Shown piece by piece: positions 7,902-16,856 of a stretch of 64,000 nt of DNA. Positions within the stretch are counted from its first letter, which is position 1, and each line of letters begins with the position of its first letter. The DNA is from CAVVSD01 sp963837655 (GTDB lineage Bacteria; Actinomycetota; Thermoleophilia; Solirubrobacterales; Solirubrobacteraceae), in contig CAWIOK010000001.1 of the NCBI GenBank assembly GCA_963837655.1, forward strand, positions 1-64,000. The letters run 5' to 3'. The notes under the pieces are model-generated. The model saw only the letters and a program-made list of their open reading frames with translations, had not been told where the DNA came from and ran no database searches. The translations under genes and the position numbers were made by a program.

Positions 7902-8588
7902 CTATCCCCACACGAACGGCGGGTAGCGCCCTGTGAGGAAGTACCCGTACGCGTTCCCCCGCAGGCTCCACCGCAGGCCCGGCACCATGAGCTCGAAGAG
8001 CCCGCGCGGGACCTTGCGGGTGAACAGGATCGTGAAGAACGCGAGGATGGTCAGCAGGCCCGTCAGCCAGTAGAGCACTGCGCCGATCCAGAGGTACGGG
8101 ATCACCAGCAGCCACTGCACGAGCGGTCGCCAGCGCGAGATGTGCTCCGGGTACTCGATGGTCACGCGGACCGGGTAGCCGGGATCGTCAGCGAGCGAGA
8201 AGGGCGGGTACGCGTCGGTCATGAGGTGGAAGTACGCGGTCACGCGGAAGGCCCACCTGAAGGTTCCCACCATGTAGTCGAACGCGCCTCGCGGCCAGCG
8301 CCCGGTGAACAGGACCGCGAAGAACCCGAAGATCGCCACGAAGAACGCGCCGATGCCCACGAACGCCAGCGCGATGAGATGCGGGATGAGCAGCAGCCAC
8401 TTCACGAGCGGGAGCCAGCGATTCAGCGTCGCCGGGTAGGCGATCTCGAGACGGGCCGGGTACAACGGCGACGGCGGGCCCGCCGGCTCGGGAACCGCGA
8501 GCGCGCTCGACACGGAGGCGGCCATGGGCGAGTCCGGGTCCGGAGGTCGCGGAGTCGGCGTATCGGGAGGCTGCTCAGGAGTGTCCAC
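7902..8588 (-). CDS. DUF4389 domain membrane protein, 228 aa
   Basis: After a Pro-rich cytosolic head of about 40 residues come two repeats of the DUF4389 pattern: YPARLEIAYPATLNRW..KWLLLIPHL and YPVRVTIEYPEHISRW..QWLLVIPYL, each followed by hydrophobic segments and an FTGRWPRG or FTRKVPRG turn. Four transmembrane helices are likely. The family is common in actinobacteria and has no assigned function. It heads a two-gene unit with the core MetE-like enzyme. Confidence 0.82.
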   Translation of the reverse strand: MDTPEQPPDTPTPRPPDPDSPMAASVSSALAVPEPAGPPSPLYPARLEIAYPATLNRWLPLVKWLLLIPHLIALAFVGIGAFFVAIFGFFAVLFTGRWPRGAFDYMVGTFRWAFRVTAYFHLMTDAYPPFSLADDPGYPVRVTIEYPEHISRWRPLVQWLLVIPYLWIGAVLYWLTGLLTILAFFTILFTRKVPRGLFELMVPGLRWSLRGNAYGYFLTGRYPPFVWG

Positions 8589-8643
8589 GCGACAACCGTA
8601 ATCCGTCGGGGCGGTCCGCCGCCTCAGTCGTCGGCCGATCGAC

Positions 8644-10252
8644 TCAGCTCAACGGCTGCAGACGCGTCTGCTCCACGCGGGCGAGCTTGCGCCGCAGGCG
8701 CTTGTACTGGCGATCCTGCGACGGCGTGCGCCTGTGGCCCCGATGCGCGAGGTTGACCCGCTCGAGCGGGTCGTCCTCGAGGTCGTACATCTCCCACTCG
8801 TCGGGCACCTTGCCCGCCGTGTCGTAGTAGCGGGCGAGCTTGTAGCGGCGCTCGCGGATGCTGACGATGTGGTTGGGCCCCTTCGGGGTACGGGCCGCTG
8901 GCCTGGCCGGACTGGAAGTCGTCGTAGGTGAAGACGGTGTAGTCCTGCGGCGGCTTGGCCGCCTTGCCGAGGATCTGGTCGGAGTAGTCGATGCCCTGCC
9001 ATGCCGAGCGCGCGGCGGCCGGCGCGCCGACGAGGCTCGCCAGCGTCGGCAGGAAGTCGACGTGGGAGACCAGCGAGTCGTTCGTCACCGGCTTCTTGAA
9101 CAGGCGGGGGTTGGAGTACACGAGCGGAACGCGCGTGGACTCCTCGTAGAAGTTGAAGTTCTTCTGCCGCATCCCGCCGTGGGAGGTGCCCATCTCGCCG
9201 TGGTCGGCCGTCGCGATCACGAGCGTGTTCTCGAGCAGCCCGGTCTTCTCCAGCGTGTCGAGGATCTTGACCAGGTACGCGTCGGACGACTTCATGAGGT
9301 TGCCGTAGAAGTTCAGGTAGTTGCGCTTCATCTGGCGCGTGGGGATGGGGCCCGACGCGTTGAAGATCTTCAGGAACTCCTTCTGCACGCTCGGCTTGGT
9401 CGACAGGTCCTCGTCGACCGTCGCAGGCGGGTCGATGTCGCCGTCCAGCCACGAGTCGTCGTAGCCGGTCGACTCGTAGTTCTTGGGATACGCGAGGACG
9501 TCGTGCGGGTTGACGAGCGAGACCACCATGAAGAACGGCTGCTGCTGCGCCGCGGTCGAGCCGAGGTACTGGACCGCACCCTCGGTGCCGGCGGCGGGCG
9601 TGCCCAGGGAGTTCATGAACCGGCCGTCGTTGTCGTAGCTCCCGCCGCCGGACTCGTCGGCGTCCTGGTTGGCGCCCGCGTCGGGCGGATCCCACCGGGT
9701 GAAGCCGTACTGGTTGACGTCGGACGGAACCCATGTGGAGCCGTTGGCCGGCTTGTTGCAGTGGAACTTGCCCTTGTAGACAGGCGTGTACCCCGCGGAC
9801 GCGACGACCGTGGCCGGGTTCTGCAGCGTCGTCGCGAGCTCGACCTGCGGGTACTGCGAGGCGGGCATGTCGGTCTCGAGCGTGTACTTCACGCCATGCT
9901 GGGCCGGGAAGTAGCCGCTCATGAGCGTGGACCGCGACGGCGAGCACATGCACGCGTTCGCCAGCGCGTTGTCGAACGTCATGCCGTGCCGCTGCAGGCG
10001 GGTCAGCCCTGGCATGTTGCGCTCGGTCCAGCCGCGCGGGAAGTGCTGGACCGCCCGCTGCTGATCGGTGAGGAAGACGAGCACGTTCATGCCCGCCATG
10101 CCACGGTCCGCCAGCGAGGTGCCGGTGTCGGCCGCCGACGCGAGTGGGAGGTGCCGGCCGAGCATCACCGCGGGCGCGGCGGCGGCCGCGGCCTTCAGCA
10201 GCTGGCCTCGCGTGAGGCCGCCCCGCGGCCCGACCTCGTCCGGCGGCTTCAT
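8644..10252 (-). CDS. Tat-like exported sulfatase (alkaline-phosphatase superfamily), one-base frameshift near the 3' end
   Basis: The ATG at 10252 overlaps the propeller gene stop. An Ala-rich export signal follows LTRGQLLKAAAAAAP, a weak twin-arginine-like motif with only one Arg. The catalytic site is intact: CMCSPSRSTLMSG holds the CxPxR sequence whose Cys becomes formylglycine, with ADHGEMGTSHG and HDVLAYPKNY as further metal and substrate positions. In the G/C run at 8878-8881 one extra base shifts the frame after SGPYPEG. Removing it restores PNHIVSIRERRYKLARYYD and a normal end at 8644, giving 535 residues (1609 bases is 3n+1). It could be a sequencing indel or a real lesion. Confidence 0.8.
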
Positions 10253-11688
10253 CCCTGGTCCTCCCGCTTGAAGATGCCGACGGCGTTGCTCGCGAACGCA
10301 GCCGAGTACAGGTTGCGACCGTCGGGGCTGACGACCACCGAGCTGACGCGGCCGAGCGCGCGGCCCGGCGTGCAGCCCGGCGTCGCGCCGCCGGTCACGC
10401 ACCCTGGGCGACGGGACTTCTGCATCAGCTCGCCCGACTGGGTGTCGCGCTGCAGGGCGTCGATCGCGCTCGACACGTACGCGGCGACGTAGACGTCGGC
10501 GCCGTCGGGCGCGACGGTGAGTCCCTCCGGTGCGCTCATCTCCCGGCCGAGCGAGCAGCCGACGGCGAGGACGAAGATCACGCAGCCGGAGGTACCCGAC
10601 TTCTGGGTGACCTGGCCGGTCGTCGTCGAGCGGGTGAAGGAGGTCACGCTGTTGCTGAGCAGCGACGTCACGTAGACGCCGGTGTCGTCGGGACTGACCG
10701 CGACGGCGTTGGCGCCGGCGAGCTGCGTCCCGGTGGTGCAGCCGGCCAGCGGGGTCGCGACGATGCAGCCGGTGCCGTCGGTCGCCTGGGTCAGCGCCCC
10801 GGTGGCGGGGTCGCGAGCGAGGACGCCGAGCGCGTTGCCCACGGCCGCGGCGACGTACACCGAGTCGCCGTCCGCGCTGATCGCCATGCCCTCCGGAGCG
10901 CCCAGTGCCACGCCGGCCGCGCAGCCGTCGGCGGGTGCGCCGCCGATGCAGCCGGCCACGCCGGCGGGCTGGGTGAGCGCGCCGGTGGAGGCGCTGCGGG
11001 CGAACACGGCGACCGCGTTGCCGAGGAACGATCCGACGTAGACGTTCTTGCCGTCCCGGCTGACGACGACGACGTCGGCGCCGTCCAGCGCACGGCCGGT
11101 CGTGCAGCCGGAGGTCGTGGCCCCCGAGATGCAGCCGGTCTGGGTGAGCGCGCCGGTCGACCGGTTGCGCCGGAAGACCGCGATCGCGTCGCTCTCCAGC
11201 GAGGTCGCGTACACGCTGCGCCCGTCCCGGCTGACGGTGACGGAGTTCGGGCCGTGCAGGCCGAGCGCCCGCGCACACCCGTTGGCGCCGTCGGCGGCGA
11301 TGCAGCCGGCGGTGCCCCGGGCCTGCGTCAGCTCACCGGTCCGCGCGCTGCGCCGGAAGATCGCGATGGCGTTGCTGCGCGACGACGCGACGTAGACGTT
11401 CCTGCCCTTGGGGTCGATCGCGATCGCGTCCGATCCCAGGAACGGGCCCGGTCCGCGAAGGGCACGCACCGGCGCGCACGCGGTCTGGCGGACGGAGCGG
11501 TCGGCCAGGCAGCCGGCGGTCCCGTGTAGCTGCGTCAGCGTGCCGAGCGCCGTGACCGGCTGGCGGCTGGGCTGCGGCGACGGGGCGGCGAGCGCGCCCG
11601 CCGGCAGCGCCAGGCCGAGCGCGATGAGCAGGAGCGCCGCTGCTTGCAGCGGCGTCCGGCGAGGGGAATGGGCAGGCGATGGGTGCAT
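10249..11688 (-). CDS. Secreted seven-bladed beta-propeller (lactonase/YncE-like), 479 aa
   Basis: Residues 1-35 are a signal peptide ending ALAAP. The rest is seven repeats of about 60 residues, each containing a VAVSPDGxxVYVAS strand, SNAIAVFRR and TGxLTQ; an N-terminal ALGTLTQ supplies the strand that closes the ring. Between blades there are conserved Cys pairs (GC..7-10..GC) that probably form disulfides. Propellers of this class include 6-phosphogluconolactonase-like and surface proteins; the function here is unknown. It shares ATGA with the sulfatase start, so the two are translationally coupled and probably act together outside the membrane. Confidence 0.85.
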   Translation of the reverse strand: MHPSPAHSPRRTPLQAAALLLIALGLALPAGALAAPSPQPSRQPVTALGTLTQLHGTAGCLADRSVRQTACAPVRALRGPGPFLGSDAIAIDPKGRNVYVASSRSNAIAIFRRSARTGELTQARGTAGCIAADGANGCARALGLHGPNSVTVSRDGRSVYATSLESDAIAVFRRNRSTGALTQTGCISGATTSGCTTGRALDGADVVVVSRDGKNVYVGSFLGNAVAVFARSASTGALTQPAGVAGCIGGAPADGCAAGVALGAPEGMAISADGDSVYVAAAVGNALGVLARDPATGALTQATDGTGCIVATPLAGCTTGTQLAGANAVAVSPDDTGVYVTSLLSNSVTSFTRSTTTGQVTQKSGTSGCVIFVLAVGCSLGREMSAPEGLTVAPDGADVYVAAYVSSAIDALQRDTQSGELMQKSRRPGCVTGGATPGCTPGRALGRVSSVVVSPDGRNLYSAAFASNAVGIFKREDQG

Positions 11689-11787
11689 GAGTGGCGGCTC
11701 GCCACAAGCCGATCGCTCGCAGAGGGTCTGTCGGGGACAGTAGGCCCTCCCGCAGGGTCGTGCGCCGGTTCCCCTCGCCGGGCCCGA

Positions 11788-12168
11788 TCAGGCCGGCTCC
11801 CTCTCGTCTCGCCCGAAGACGATGATCCCGTGGACCACGTAGACGCACAGGGCGAAGACCGCCAGCGACCACCACGGGTTGTTCCCGCCGATGGAGAAGA
11901 GAGCACCGATGGCGCCGAGGCTGCCGCCGATGATCCCGATGACTCGTCCGTAGGTGTTGCCCACCATCAGGGACAGTCCACCCGCGAGCTGGATGATGCC
12001 GAGGATGATGAGCACCCAGCCCATCGTGCTCAGGTTGGAGAAGATGAACCTCGTGTCGCCCACGAAGATCCGCGCGTTATCGAGAGCGCCGATGCCGTAG
12101 ATGATGTTCAGCGTGCCGACGATCAACAGCAGCGTCGCCGCGAAGATGACCCGACCTGTACCGCGCAT
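11788..12168 (-). CDS. DUF7144 family four-helix membrane protein, 126 aa
   Basis: The start at 12168 (MRGTGRVIFAATLLLIVG) is chosen because the first membrane helix begins there. Four hydrophobic helices follow: LNIIYGIGALDN after helix 1, MGWVLIILGIIQLAGG, GRVIGIIGGSLGAIGAL, and a last helix ending in HGIIVFG. This matches the DUF7144 family (DoxX-like size) common in actinobacteria. No function is assigned. It stands alone between the propeller operon and a pseudogene. Confidence 0.85.
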   Translation of the reverse strand: MRGTGRVIFAATLLLIVGTLNIIYGIGALDNARIFVGDTRFIFSNLSTMGWVLIILGIIQLAGGLSLMVGNTYGRVIGIIGGSLGAIGALFSIGGNNPWWSLAVFALCVYVVHGIIVFGRDEREPA

Positions 12169-12309
12169 GCGCAAACCCCTTGTTCGTTGGACTGAGGGGC
12201 AGAGTCCTCCGCTCGACGTGGCCGTGTCATCACTCCGATCGGATGACGCGCGGGCCGGCTGACGGTTCATCCCATCCGTGGGACGCCTCGCCCGGGGCCG
12301 ACGGCTGCG

Positions 12310-12777
12310 CTCGTAGTCCACGCACGTCAGCGACATCGACCCGACGATCCTCGACATCGTCGGCATCCCGCAGCCGACGACGTCGACGCACGTCGACGCA
12401 CGTCGACGGCGTCGAGCAGCAGCCGATGACCGGCGCGACGTTCACGGAGTCCCTCGAGGACGCCACCGCGCCCGAGCGTCACACAAGACGTTCGCGCCCG
12501 GCGTCTGGGATCCCGACGCCGACCTGTCGAGCTCTACCTGCCCGACGACTTCTCCCGGGCGAACGACCTCGCGGCGAGCAACCCGGACAAGGTCTCCGAG
12601 CCGCAGGACCTGTTCCGGGAGGAGGCGGAGAGGTACAACGTCGAGCCGCTGCTCGCCGGGTTCTCGCCGTGAGGGCCGGGCGAGGGGGTGATCGTCGCCG
12701 AGGGCGGACCCCTCCGGGGCTTCTCGCCCTTCGTCGAGGACGGCAGGCTCAAGCCCATCCCGCGTTCGTACGTTTGA
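12310..12777 (+). pseudogene. Decayed arylsulfatase (AtsA-type) remnant
   Basis: Fragments in different frames match the C-terminal third of large arylsulfatases in order: HVSDIDPTILDIVGIPQP, VDGVEQQPMTGATFTESLED, WDPDADLS, VELYLPDDFSRANDLAA, FREEAERYNVEPLLAGFSP and GVIVAEGGPLRGFSPF. At least three frame changes, an in-frame stop and deletions separate them. A slipped 10-bp repeat (CGTCGACGCA, 12381-12408) lies at one break. The N-terminal catalytic part is missing. It is a dead gene. Confidence 0.7.
12381..12408. repeat. Short tandem repeat, unit CGTCGACGCA, 2.8 copies
   Basis: CGTCGACGCA repeats twice and then partly inside the arylsulfatase remnant, exactly where the reading frame changes. 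Replication slippage at this repeat could have made the first lesion. Confidence 0.6.
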
Positions 12778-12802
12778 TGATGGTCCTCGCCACGCCCCGC
12801 CC

Positions 12803-12973
12803 TCAGCGCAGGATCTCGACGAGCAGCACCCAGGCGTTGACCCCCGCGCCGACGATCGCGCCGATCACGCCGCCCGCGATCCAGTACAGCTCGCCGCCCG
12901 TGCCGGCGAGGACCGAGACGCCGCCGACGACGAACGGGACCGTCCCGATCCCGGCCAGAACAGGTCCTGCCAT
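12803..12973 (-). CDS. Small two-helix membrane protein, 56 aa
   Basis: It starts at the ATG at 12973 (MAGPVLAGIGTVPFVVGGVS) and is followed by ELYWIAGGVIGAIVGAGVNAWVLLVEIL. It is almost entirely two hydrophobic helices with a short GTGGEL turn, and lacks a charged tail. It is divergent from the DHA2 exporter 84 bases away. I do not recognise a family; glycine-rich helix packing suggests an oligomeric membrane peptide. Confidence 0.55.
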   Translation of the reverse strand: MAGPVLAGIGTVPFVVGGVSVLAGTGGELYWIAGGVIGAIVGAGVNAWVLLVEILR

Positions 12974-13057
12974 TCGCTGACGTCGAGCGTGCTCACCGGC
13001 GCGCAAGCCCAGGCGAGGCGTAGCCTCACGCGCGCGGCGACAACGGGAGAGGTCGAG

Positions 13058-15010
13058 GTGGAGCGCACCGAGAGCGGCGCCAGGCGTCTGGGAGTGGTCA
13101 TCGGCGCGCTGATGCTGGTGATGCTGCTGGCGTCGCTGGATCAGACGATCGTCTCGACAGCGTTGCCGACGATCGTGGGCGAGCTCGGCGGCCTCGAGCA
13201 CATCTCGTGGGTGGTGACGGCGTACCTGCTGGCGATCACCGTGGTCACGCCGCTCTACGGCAAGCTCGGCGACCTCTACGGGCGCAAGGTGGTGCTGCAG
13301 GGCGCGCTCGTGCTCTTCCTGATCGGCTCCGCGCTGTGCGGGCTCGCGCAGGGCATGACCGAGCTCATCGCGTTCCGCGCCATCCAAGGCCTCGGCGGCG
13401 GCGGGCTGATGGTGAGTGCGCAGGCGGCGATCGGTGACGTGGTCCCGCCGCGCCAGCGCGGCAAGTACATGGGGTTCTTCGGCGCGGTGTTCGGCGTCTC
13501 GTCGGTGGCCGGGCCGCTCATCGGCGGGTTCTTCACGAGCAACTTCTCGTGGCGCTGGATCTTCTACGTCAACCTGCCGCTCGGCATCCTCGCGCTCGGC
13601 GCGATCGCCGTCGCGTTGCCCAGCATCTCCGAGCGCGTGCAGCACAAGGTCGACTACGGGGGCGCGGCGCTGCTCGCCGTCGGGCTGGCCGCCATCGTGC
13701 TGCTCACGACGCTCGGCGGGACCACCTACGCCTGGGCCTCGGCGCAGATCGTCGTCCTCGGCCTGATCGGGATCGGCGGGATCGCCGCGTTCATCGTCGC
13801 GGAGTCCCGCGCACCCGAGCCGATCCTCCCGCTGCACCTGTTCCGCAACAGCGTCTTCCGGATCACGAGCGCGATCGGATTCGTCATCGGCTTCGCGCTG
13901 TTCGGCGCGCTGACCTACCTGCCGCTCTTCCAGCAGGTCGTGCGCGGCGACTCCCCGACCGAGTCCGGCCTGCAGCTCATCCCGGTCATGGCGGGCGTGC
14001 TGATCGGCTCGATCGGGTCGGGGCAGATCATCACCAAGACCGGCCGTTACAAGGTGTTCCCGGTCGCCGGCACGGCGATCGCGGCGGCCGGGATGTTCCT
14101 GCTGTCGCGCCTGGACGCGGGGACCTCGGTGCTCTACGCCGCCGTCGCGATGTTCGTCATGGGGCTCGGGCTCGGGCTCGTCATGCAGGTGCTCGTCCTC
14201 GCAGTGCAGAACGCGGTCGACTACTCCGAGCTGGGCGTCGCCACGTCGGGCGCGACGCTGTTCCGGTCGATGGGCGGCTCGCTCGGGACGGCCGTGCTGG
14301 GCGCGATCTTCACCAACCGGCTCACGAACGAGCTCTCGGGCTCGCCCGCCGCGGGGGTCGGGAGCGGCTCGATCGACCCCAGTGCGCTGCAGCGGCTGCC
14401 CGCGGCGATCCGCGACGGCTACACGAACGCCTTCACGGACTCGCTGTCGACGGTCTTCCTCGTCGCGGCGGCGATCGTGCTCGTCGCGTTCCTGCTGTCG
14501 TGGTTCATCGAGGAGCGCCCGCTGCGGCAGACGGTCGACACGGCCGGCGTCGGCGAGGCCTTCGCCGCGCCGAAGCAGGGTGACTCCCTGAGCGAGCTGT
14601 CCCGGGAGCTCGCGCAGCTCGTCGGTCGCGACCGCACACGCGCGTTCATCGAGCGGACGGTCGACGCCGCCGGGCTCGACCTCTCGCCGGGCTCCGCGTG
14701 GCTGCTCGTGCAGAGCGAGGCGGGGCTCACGGGCGACCCCGACGCGCTGGCGGCCGACCGCGGCCTCGACGCGACATGGATCCGCTCGGAGCTCGGGTCG
14801 CTCGCCGACCGCGGCCTGATCGTCGACGGCGGGCCGACCGAGGAAGGTCGTGCCACGGCACGACGCCTGCTGGATGCGCGGCGCCAGTGCCTGAGCTCGC
14901 TCGTCGCCGACTGGAGCCCGGACGACGACCCGCGGGTCAACGACGCCATCGAGCGTCTCGCCGAGGAGCTCGAGCGCGAGACCCCCGCGACGGCGGGCGC
15001 TGCGACCTGA
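13058..15010 (+). CDS. DHA2-family MFS exporter (EmrB/QacA type) with C-terminal winged-helix-like region, 650 aa
   Basis: The GTG at 13058 follows GAGAGGTCGAG, a plausible ribosome site; an upstream GTG at 12989 is in frame. The first 490 residues are a 14-helix drug:proton antiporter with motif A (GKLGDLYGRKVVL), motif D1 (LDQTIVSTALPTI) and motif C (GAVFGVSSVAGPLIGG). The last 130 residues after FIEERPLRQT are soluble: SELSRELAQLVGRDR, a helical block, then a wing-like segment (LGSLADRGLIVDGGPTEEGR) resembling MarR winged helices. Substrate unknown. Such tails occur in some actinobacterial MDR transporters and may sense ligand. Confidence 0.85.
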   Translation: MERTESGARRLGVVIGALMLVMLLASLDQTIVSTALPTIVGELGGLEHISWVVTAYLLAITVVTPLYGKLGDLYGRKVVLQGALVLFLIGSALCGLAQGMTELIAFRAIQGLGGGGLMVSAQAAIGDVVPPRQRGKYMGFFGAVFGVSSVAGPLIGGFFTSNFSWRWIFYVNLPLGILALGAIAVALPSISERVQHKVDYGGAALLAVGLAAIVLLTTLGGTTYAWASAQIVVLGLIGIGGIAAFIVAESRAPEPILPLHLFRNSVFRITSAIGFVIGFALFGALTYLPLFQQVVRGDSPTESGLQLIPVMAGVLIGSIGSGQIITKTGRYKVFPVAGTAIAAAGMFLLSRLDAGTSVLYAAVAMFVMGLGLGLVMQVLVLAVQNAVDYSELGVATSGATLFRSMGGSLGTAVLGAIFTNRLTNELSGSPAAGVGSGSIDPSALQRLPAAIRDGYTNAFTDSLSTVFLVAAAIVLVAFLLSWFIEERPLRQTVDTAGVGEAFAAPKQGDSLSELSRELAQLVGRDRTRAFIERTVDAAGLDLSPGSAWLLVQSEAGLTGDPDALAADRGLDATWIRSELGSLADRGLIVDGGPTEEGRATARRLLDARRQCLSSLVADWSPDDDPRVNDAIERLAEELERETPATAGAAT

Positions 15011-15080
15011 GTCCCAGCGCGAGCCGGGCCGTGGCCGGCGCACGGTGATCTCCGTGCAGCTCACACGCCGGCGTGACCTG

Positions 15081-15104
15081 GATCCGCCGATCCGCCGATC
15101 CGCC
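15081..15104. repeat. Tandem repeat, three copies of GATCCGCC
   Basis: Three exact 8-bp copies in the 173-base gap between convergent genes. No gene is seen in the gap. A slippage-prone tract without an evident role. Confidence 0.6.
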
Positions 15105-15183
15105 GGCAGCGACCGCATCACGGCACGCGCGACGAGCCCGACGGGCGAGGTCTGCACCGCCCGGCTCACCGTCTGACCTGCGG

Positions 15184-15396
15184 TCAGCCCTCCAGCGCCG
15201 CGAGCAGCCCCTCGAGATCGTGCGCGCAGGGACCGCACACGCGCAGGTGGACCGCGACGCCGGGGTACCGCCGCTCGGCCCCGGCCTGCGCCACCAGGAG
15301 CTCGGCGTAGACGTCGATGCAGCGCATCGTCTCGCCGCAGCCGGCGTCCAGCGGATCCGTGTGCAGGAAGTCGCGGAGTGCCGACCACGTGTTCAT
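15184..15396 (-). CDS. Small Cys/His zinc-finger protein partner of a sigma factor, 70 aa
   Basis: It starts at the ATG at 15396, overlapping the sigma-factor stop as ATGA. The sequence has DAGCGETMRCIDVYAELL and, further on, HLRVCGPCAHDLEGLL: an H-x3-C-x2-C motif with an upstream Cys, as in zinc-binding anti-sigma domains (ZAS). There is no membrane segment. Because of the coupling I infer that it binds and inhibits the adjacent sigma factor, possibly as a thiol redox sensor. Confidence 0.7.
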   Translation of the reverse strand: MNTWSALRDFLHTDPLDAGCGETMRCIDVYAELLVAQAGAERRYPGVAVHLRVCGPCAHDLEGLLAALEG

Positions 15397-16028
15397 GAGC
15401 GCCGGGCGCCTCCCTCGTCCATGTGTCCGCCGGCCACGAGCGCGCGACGCAGCTTGCGCCGCGCGTCGAACAGGGCCTTGTAGATCGCGTTGCGATTGGA
15501 GTCCAGCTCGATGACCAGCGAATCCAGCGGGACGCCGTTCAACACGATCGCGACGAAGATCCGGCGTTGACGCTCGCTCAGCTCGCCGTCGACGGCACGG
15601 TGCAGCGCGTCGATCATGTCGCGCCACTCCGCCTGCCGTCCGGGGTCGACGCCGAACCGATCCGGCAGCCGGTCCCAGTCCTCGAGGTCCATCGTCGCGC
15701 CCGGGATCCGCCAGAAGTGACGGCCGACCTTCGCCGACACATCGAACATCACGAACTTGTAGGCCCACGTCGTGAAGCGGCTGTCACCACGGAACTCGCC
15801 GAGCTTGCCGACGATGGTCAACGTCGCGTCGGCCGCCGCCTGATGGGCCAGGTCGTCGAGCTCGGGACCCGAGATCCGCAACTGGTCGCTGCGCCGCCAC
15901 ACCTCGGCCCGCGCGATCGGCAGCAGGTGCTCGTGCAGCCGGGCGACGGCCGTCTCATACGCTGCCCCGGTCGAACCCAGTTCGCGAAGCCATTGCAGCG
16001 AGTCGGCATCGAGGACCGCGGATTCCAT
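15393..16028 (-). CDS. Sigma-70 family (ECF-like) RNA polymerase sigma factor, 211 aa
   Basis: It starts at the ATG at 16028 (MESAVLDADSLQWL). Region 2 is around residues 50-115 (ELDDLAHQAAADATLTIV, FRGDSRFTTWAYKFVMFDV) and region 4 is around residues 150-205 (LSERQRRIFVAIVLNGVPL, SNRNAIYKALFDARRKL). Regions 1 and 3 are lacking, as in ECF factors. It is coupled by ATGA to the zinc-finger partner and divergent from an SDR gene 45 bases away. The regulon is unknown; the thiol-peroxidase-like gene nearby would be a natural candidate. Confidence 0.88.
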   Translation of the reverse strand: MESAVLDADSLQWLRELGSTGAAYETAVARLHEHLLPIARAEVWRRSDQLRISGPELDDLAHQAAADATLTIVGKLGEFRGDSRFTTWAYKFVMFDVSAKVGRHFWRIPGATMDLEDWDRLPDRFGVDPGRQAEWRDMIDALHRAVDGELSERQRRIFVAIVLNGVPLDSLVIELDSNRNAIYKALFDARRKLRRALVAGGHMDEGGARRS

Positions 16029-16073
16029 TCCGGTCGGATGGTAAGGAACGCTCCGCGGCGGACACCAACCCCC

Positions 16074-16856
16074 ATGGACCACCTCGAAGGCAGGACGGCC
16101 GTCGTCACCGGCGGCGGACGCGGCATCGGACGGGCGATCGCGCTCGAGCTGGCCGGCGCCGGTGTCCGCGTCGGACTCGTGTCGCGCTCGGGCGACGAGC
16201 TCGCGGAGACAGCGAAGCGCGTGATGGAGCTCGGAGGCGAGGCGACGGTGATCCGTGCCGATCTTGCGGACGCCGACGGCGTCGCCGAGGTCCTCCGCCG
16301 CGCGGGCGACGCGCTCGGCGGCGTCGACATGCTGATCAACAACGCCGCTGTCGTCTGGCCGCTCGAGCCGAGCGCGGGGATCGACGCCGCGGCGTGGGCG
16401 GCCGCGATGACGACCAACGTCGTCAGCGCGGCGACGCTGACGTTCGCACTCCTCCCGTCGATGCTGGAGCGCGGCTGGGGACGGATCGTCAACGTGTCCA
16501 GCGGGATCGTGGCGAATCCCGGTTCGTTGGTGGGCGGGAACGCGTACGTCACAACCAAGGCCGCCCTGGAAGCCCACTCGATCAACCTCGCGGCGGAGCT
16601 GGACGGAAGCGGCGTCACCGTCAACGTGTTCCGTCCCGGCATCGTCGACACGGCGATGCAGACGTGGATCCGCGGCCAGGACCCCGCGGTGATCGGGGCG
16701 GGACTGCACGAGCGCTTCACCCGCTTCCACGCCGACGGCGCGCTCATCACCCCCGAAGCGTCCGCCCAGGCACTGACAGCACATCTGCCCGGTGTCGCCA
16801 ACGGCGAGGTCTGGACCGTGACCGACGTTCCCGCCACCGCGTCGGAGACCAGGTGA
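16074..16856 (+). CDS. SDR family NAD(P)-dependent oxidoreductase, 260 aa
   Basis: A classical short-chain dehydrogenase. The Rossmann motif is TGGGRGIG near residue 13, NNAAVV near residue 90, the catalytic Ser lies in IVNVSSGIV, and Tyr/Lys lie in YVTTKAAL. Arg in LVSRSGDEL follows beta-2 and hints at NADP. The start at 16074 lies 5 residues ahead of the first strand. The substrate is unknown. Its stop overlaps the start of the next gene (GTGA), making a two-gene unit. Confidence 0.88.
   Translation: MDHLEGRTAVVTGGGRGIGRAIALELAGAGVRVGLVSRSGDELAETAKRVMELGGEATVIRADLADADGVAEVLRRAGDALGGVDMLINNAAVVWPLEPSAGIDAAAWAAAMTTNVVSAATLTFALLPSMLERGWGRIVNVSSGIVANPGSLVGGNAYVTTKAALEAHSINLAAELDGSGVTVNVFRPGIVDTAMQTWIRGQDPAVIGAGLHERFTRFHADGALITPEASAQALTAHLPGVANGEVWTVTDVPATASETR

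Noticed and set aside
12381..12408. CGTCGACGCA repeats as a CRISPR array
   Set aside because: Direct 10-bp repeats without spacers inside a pseudogene; simple slippage.
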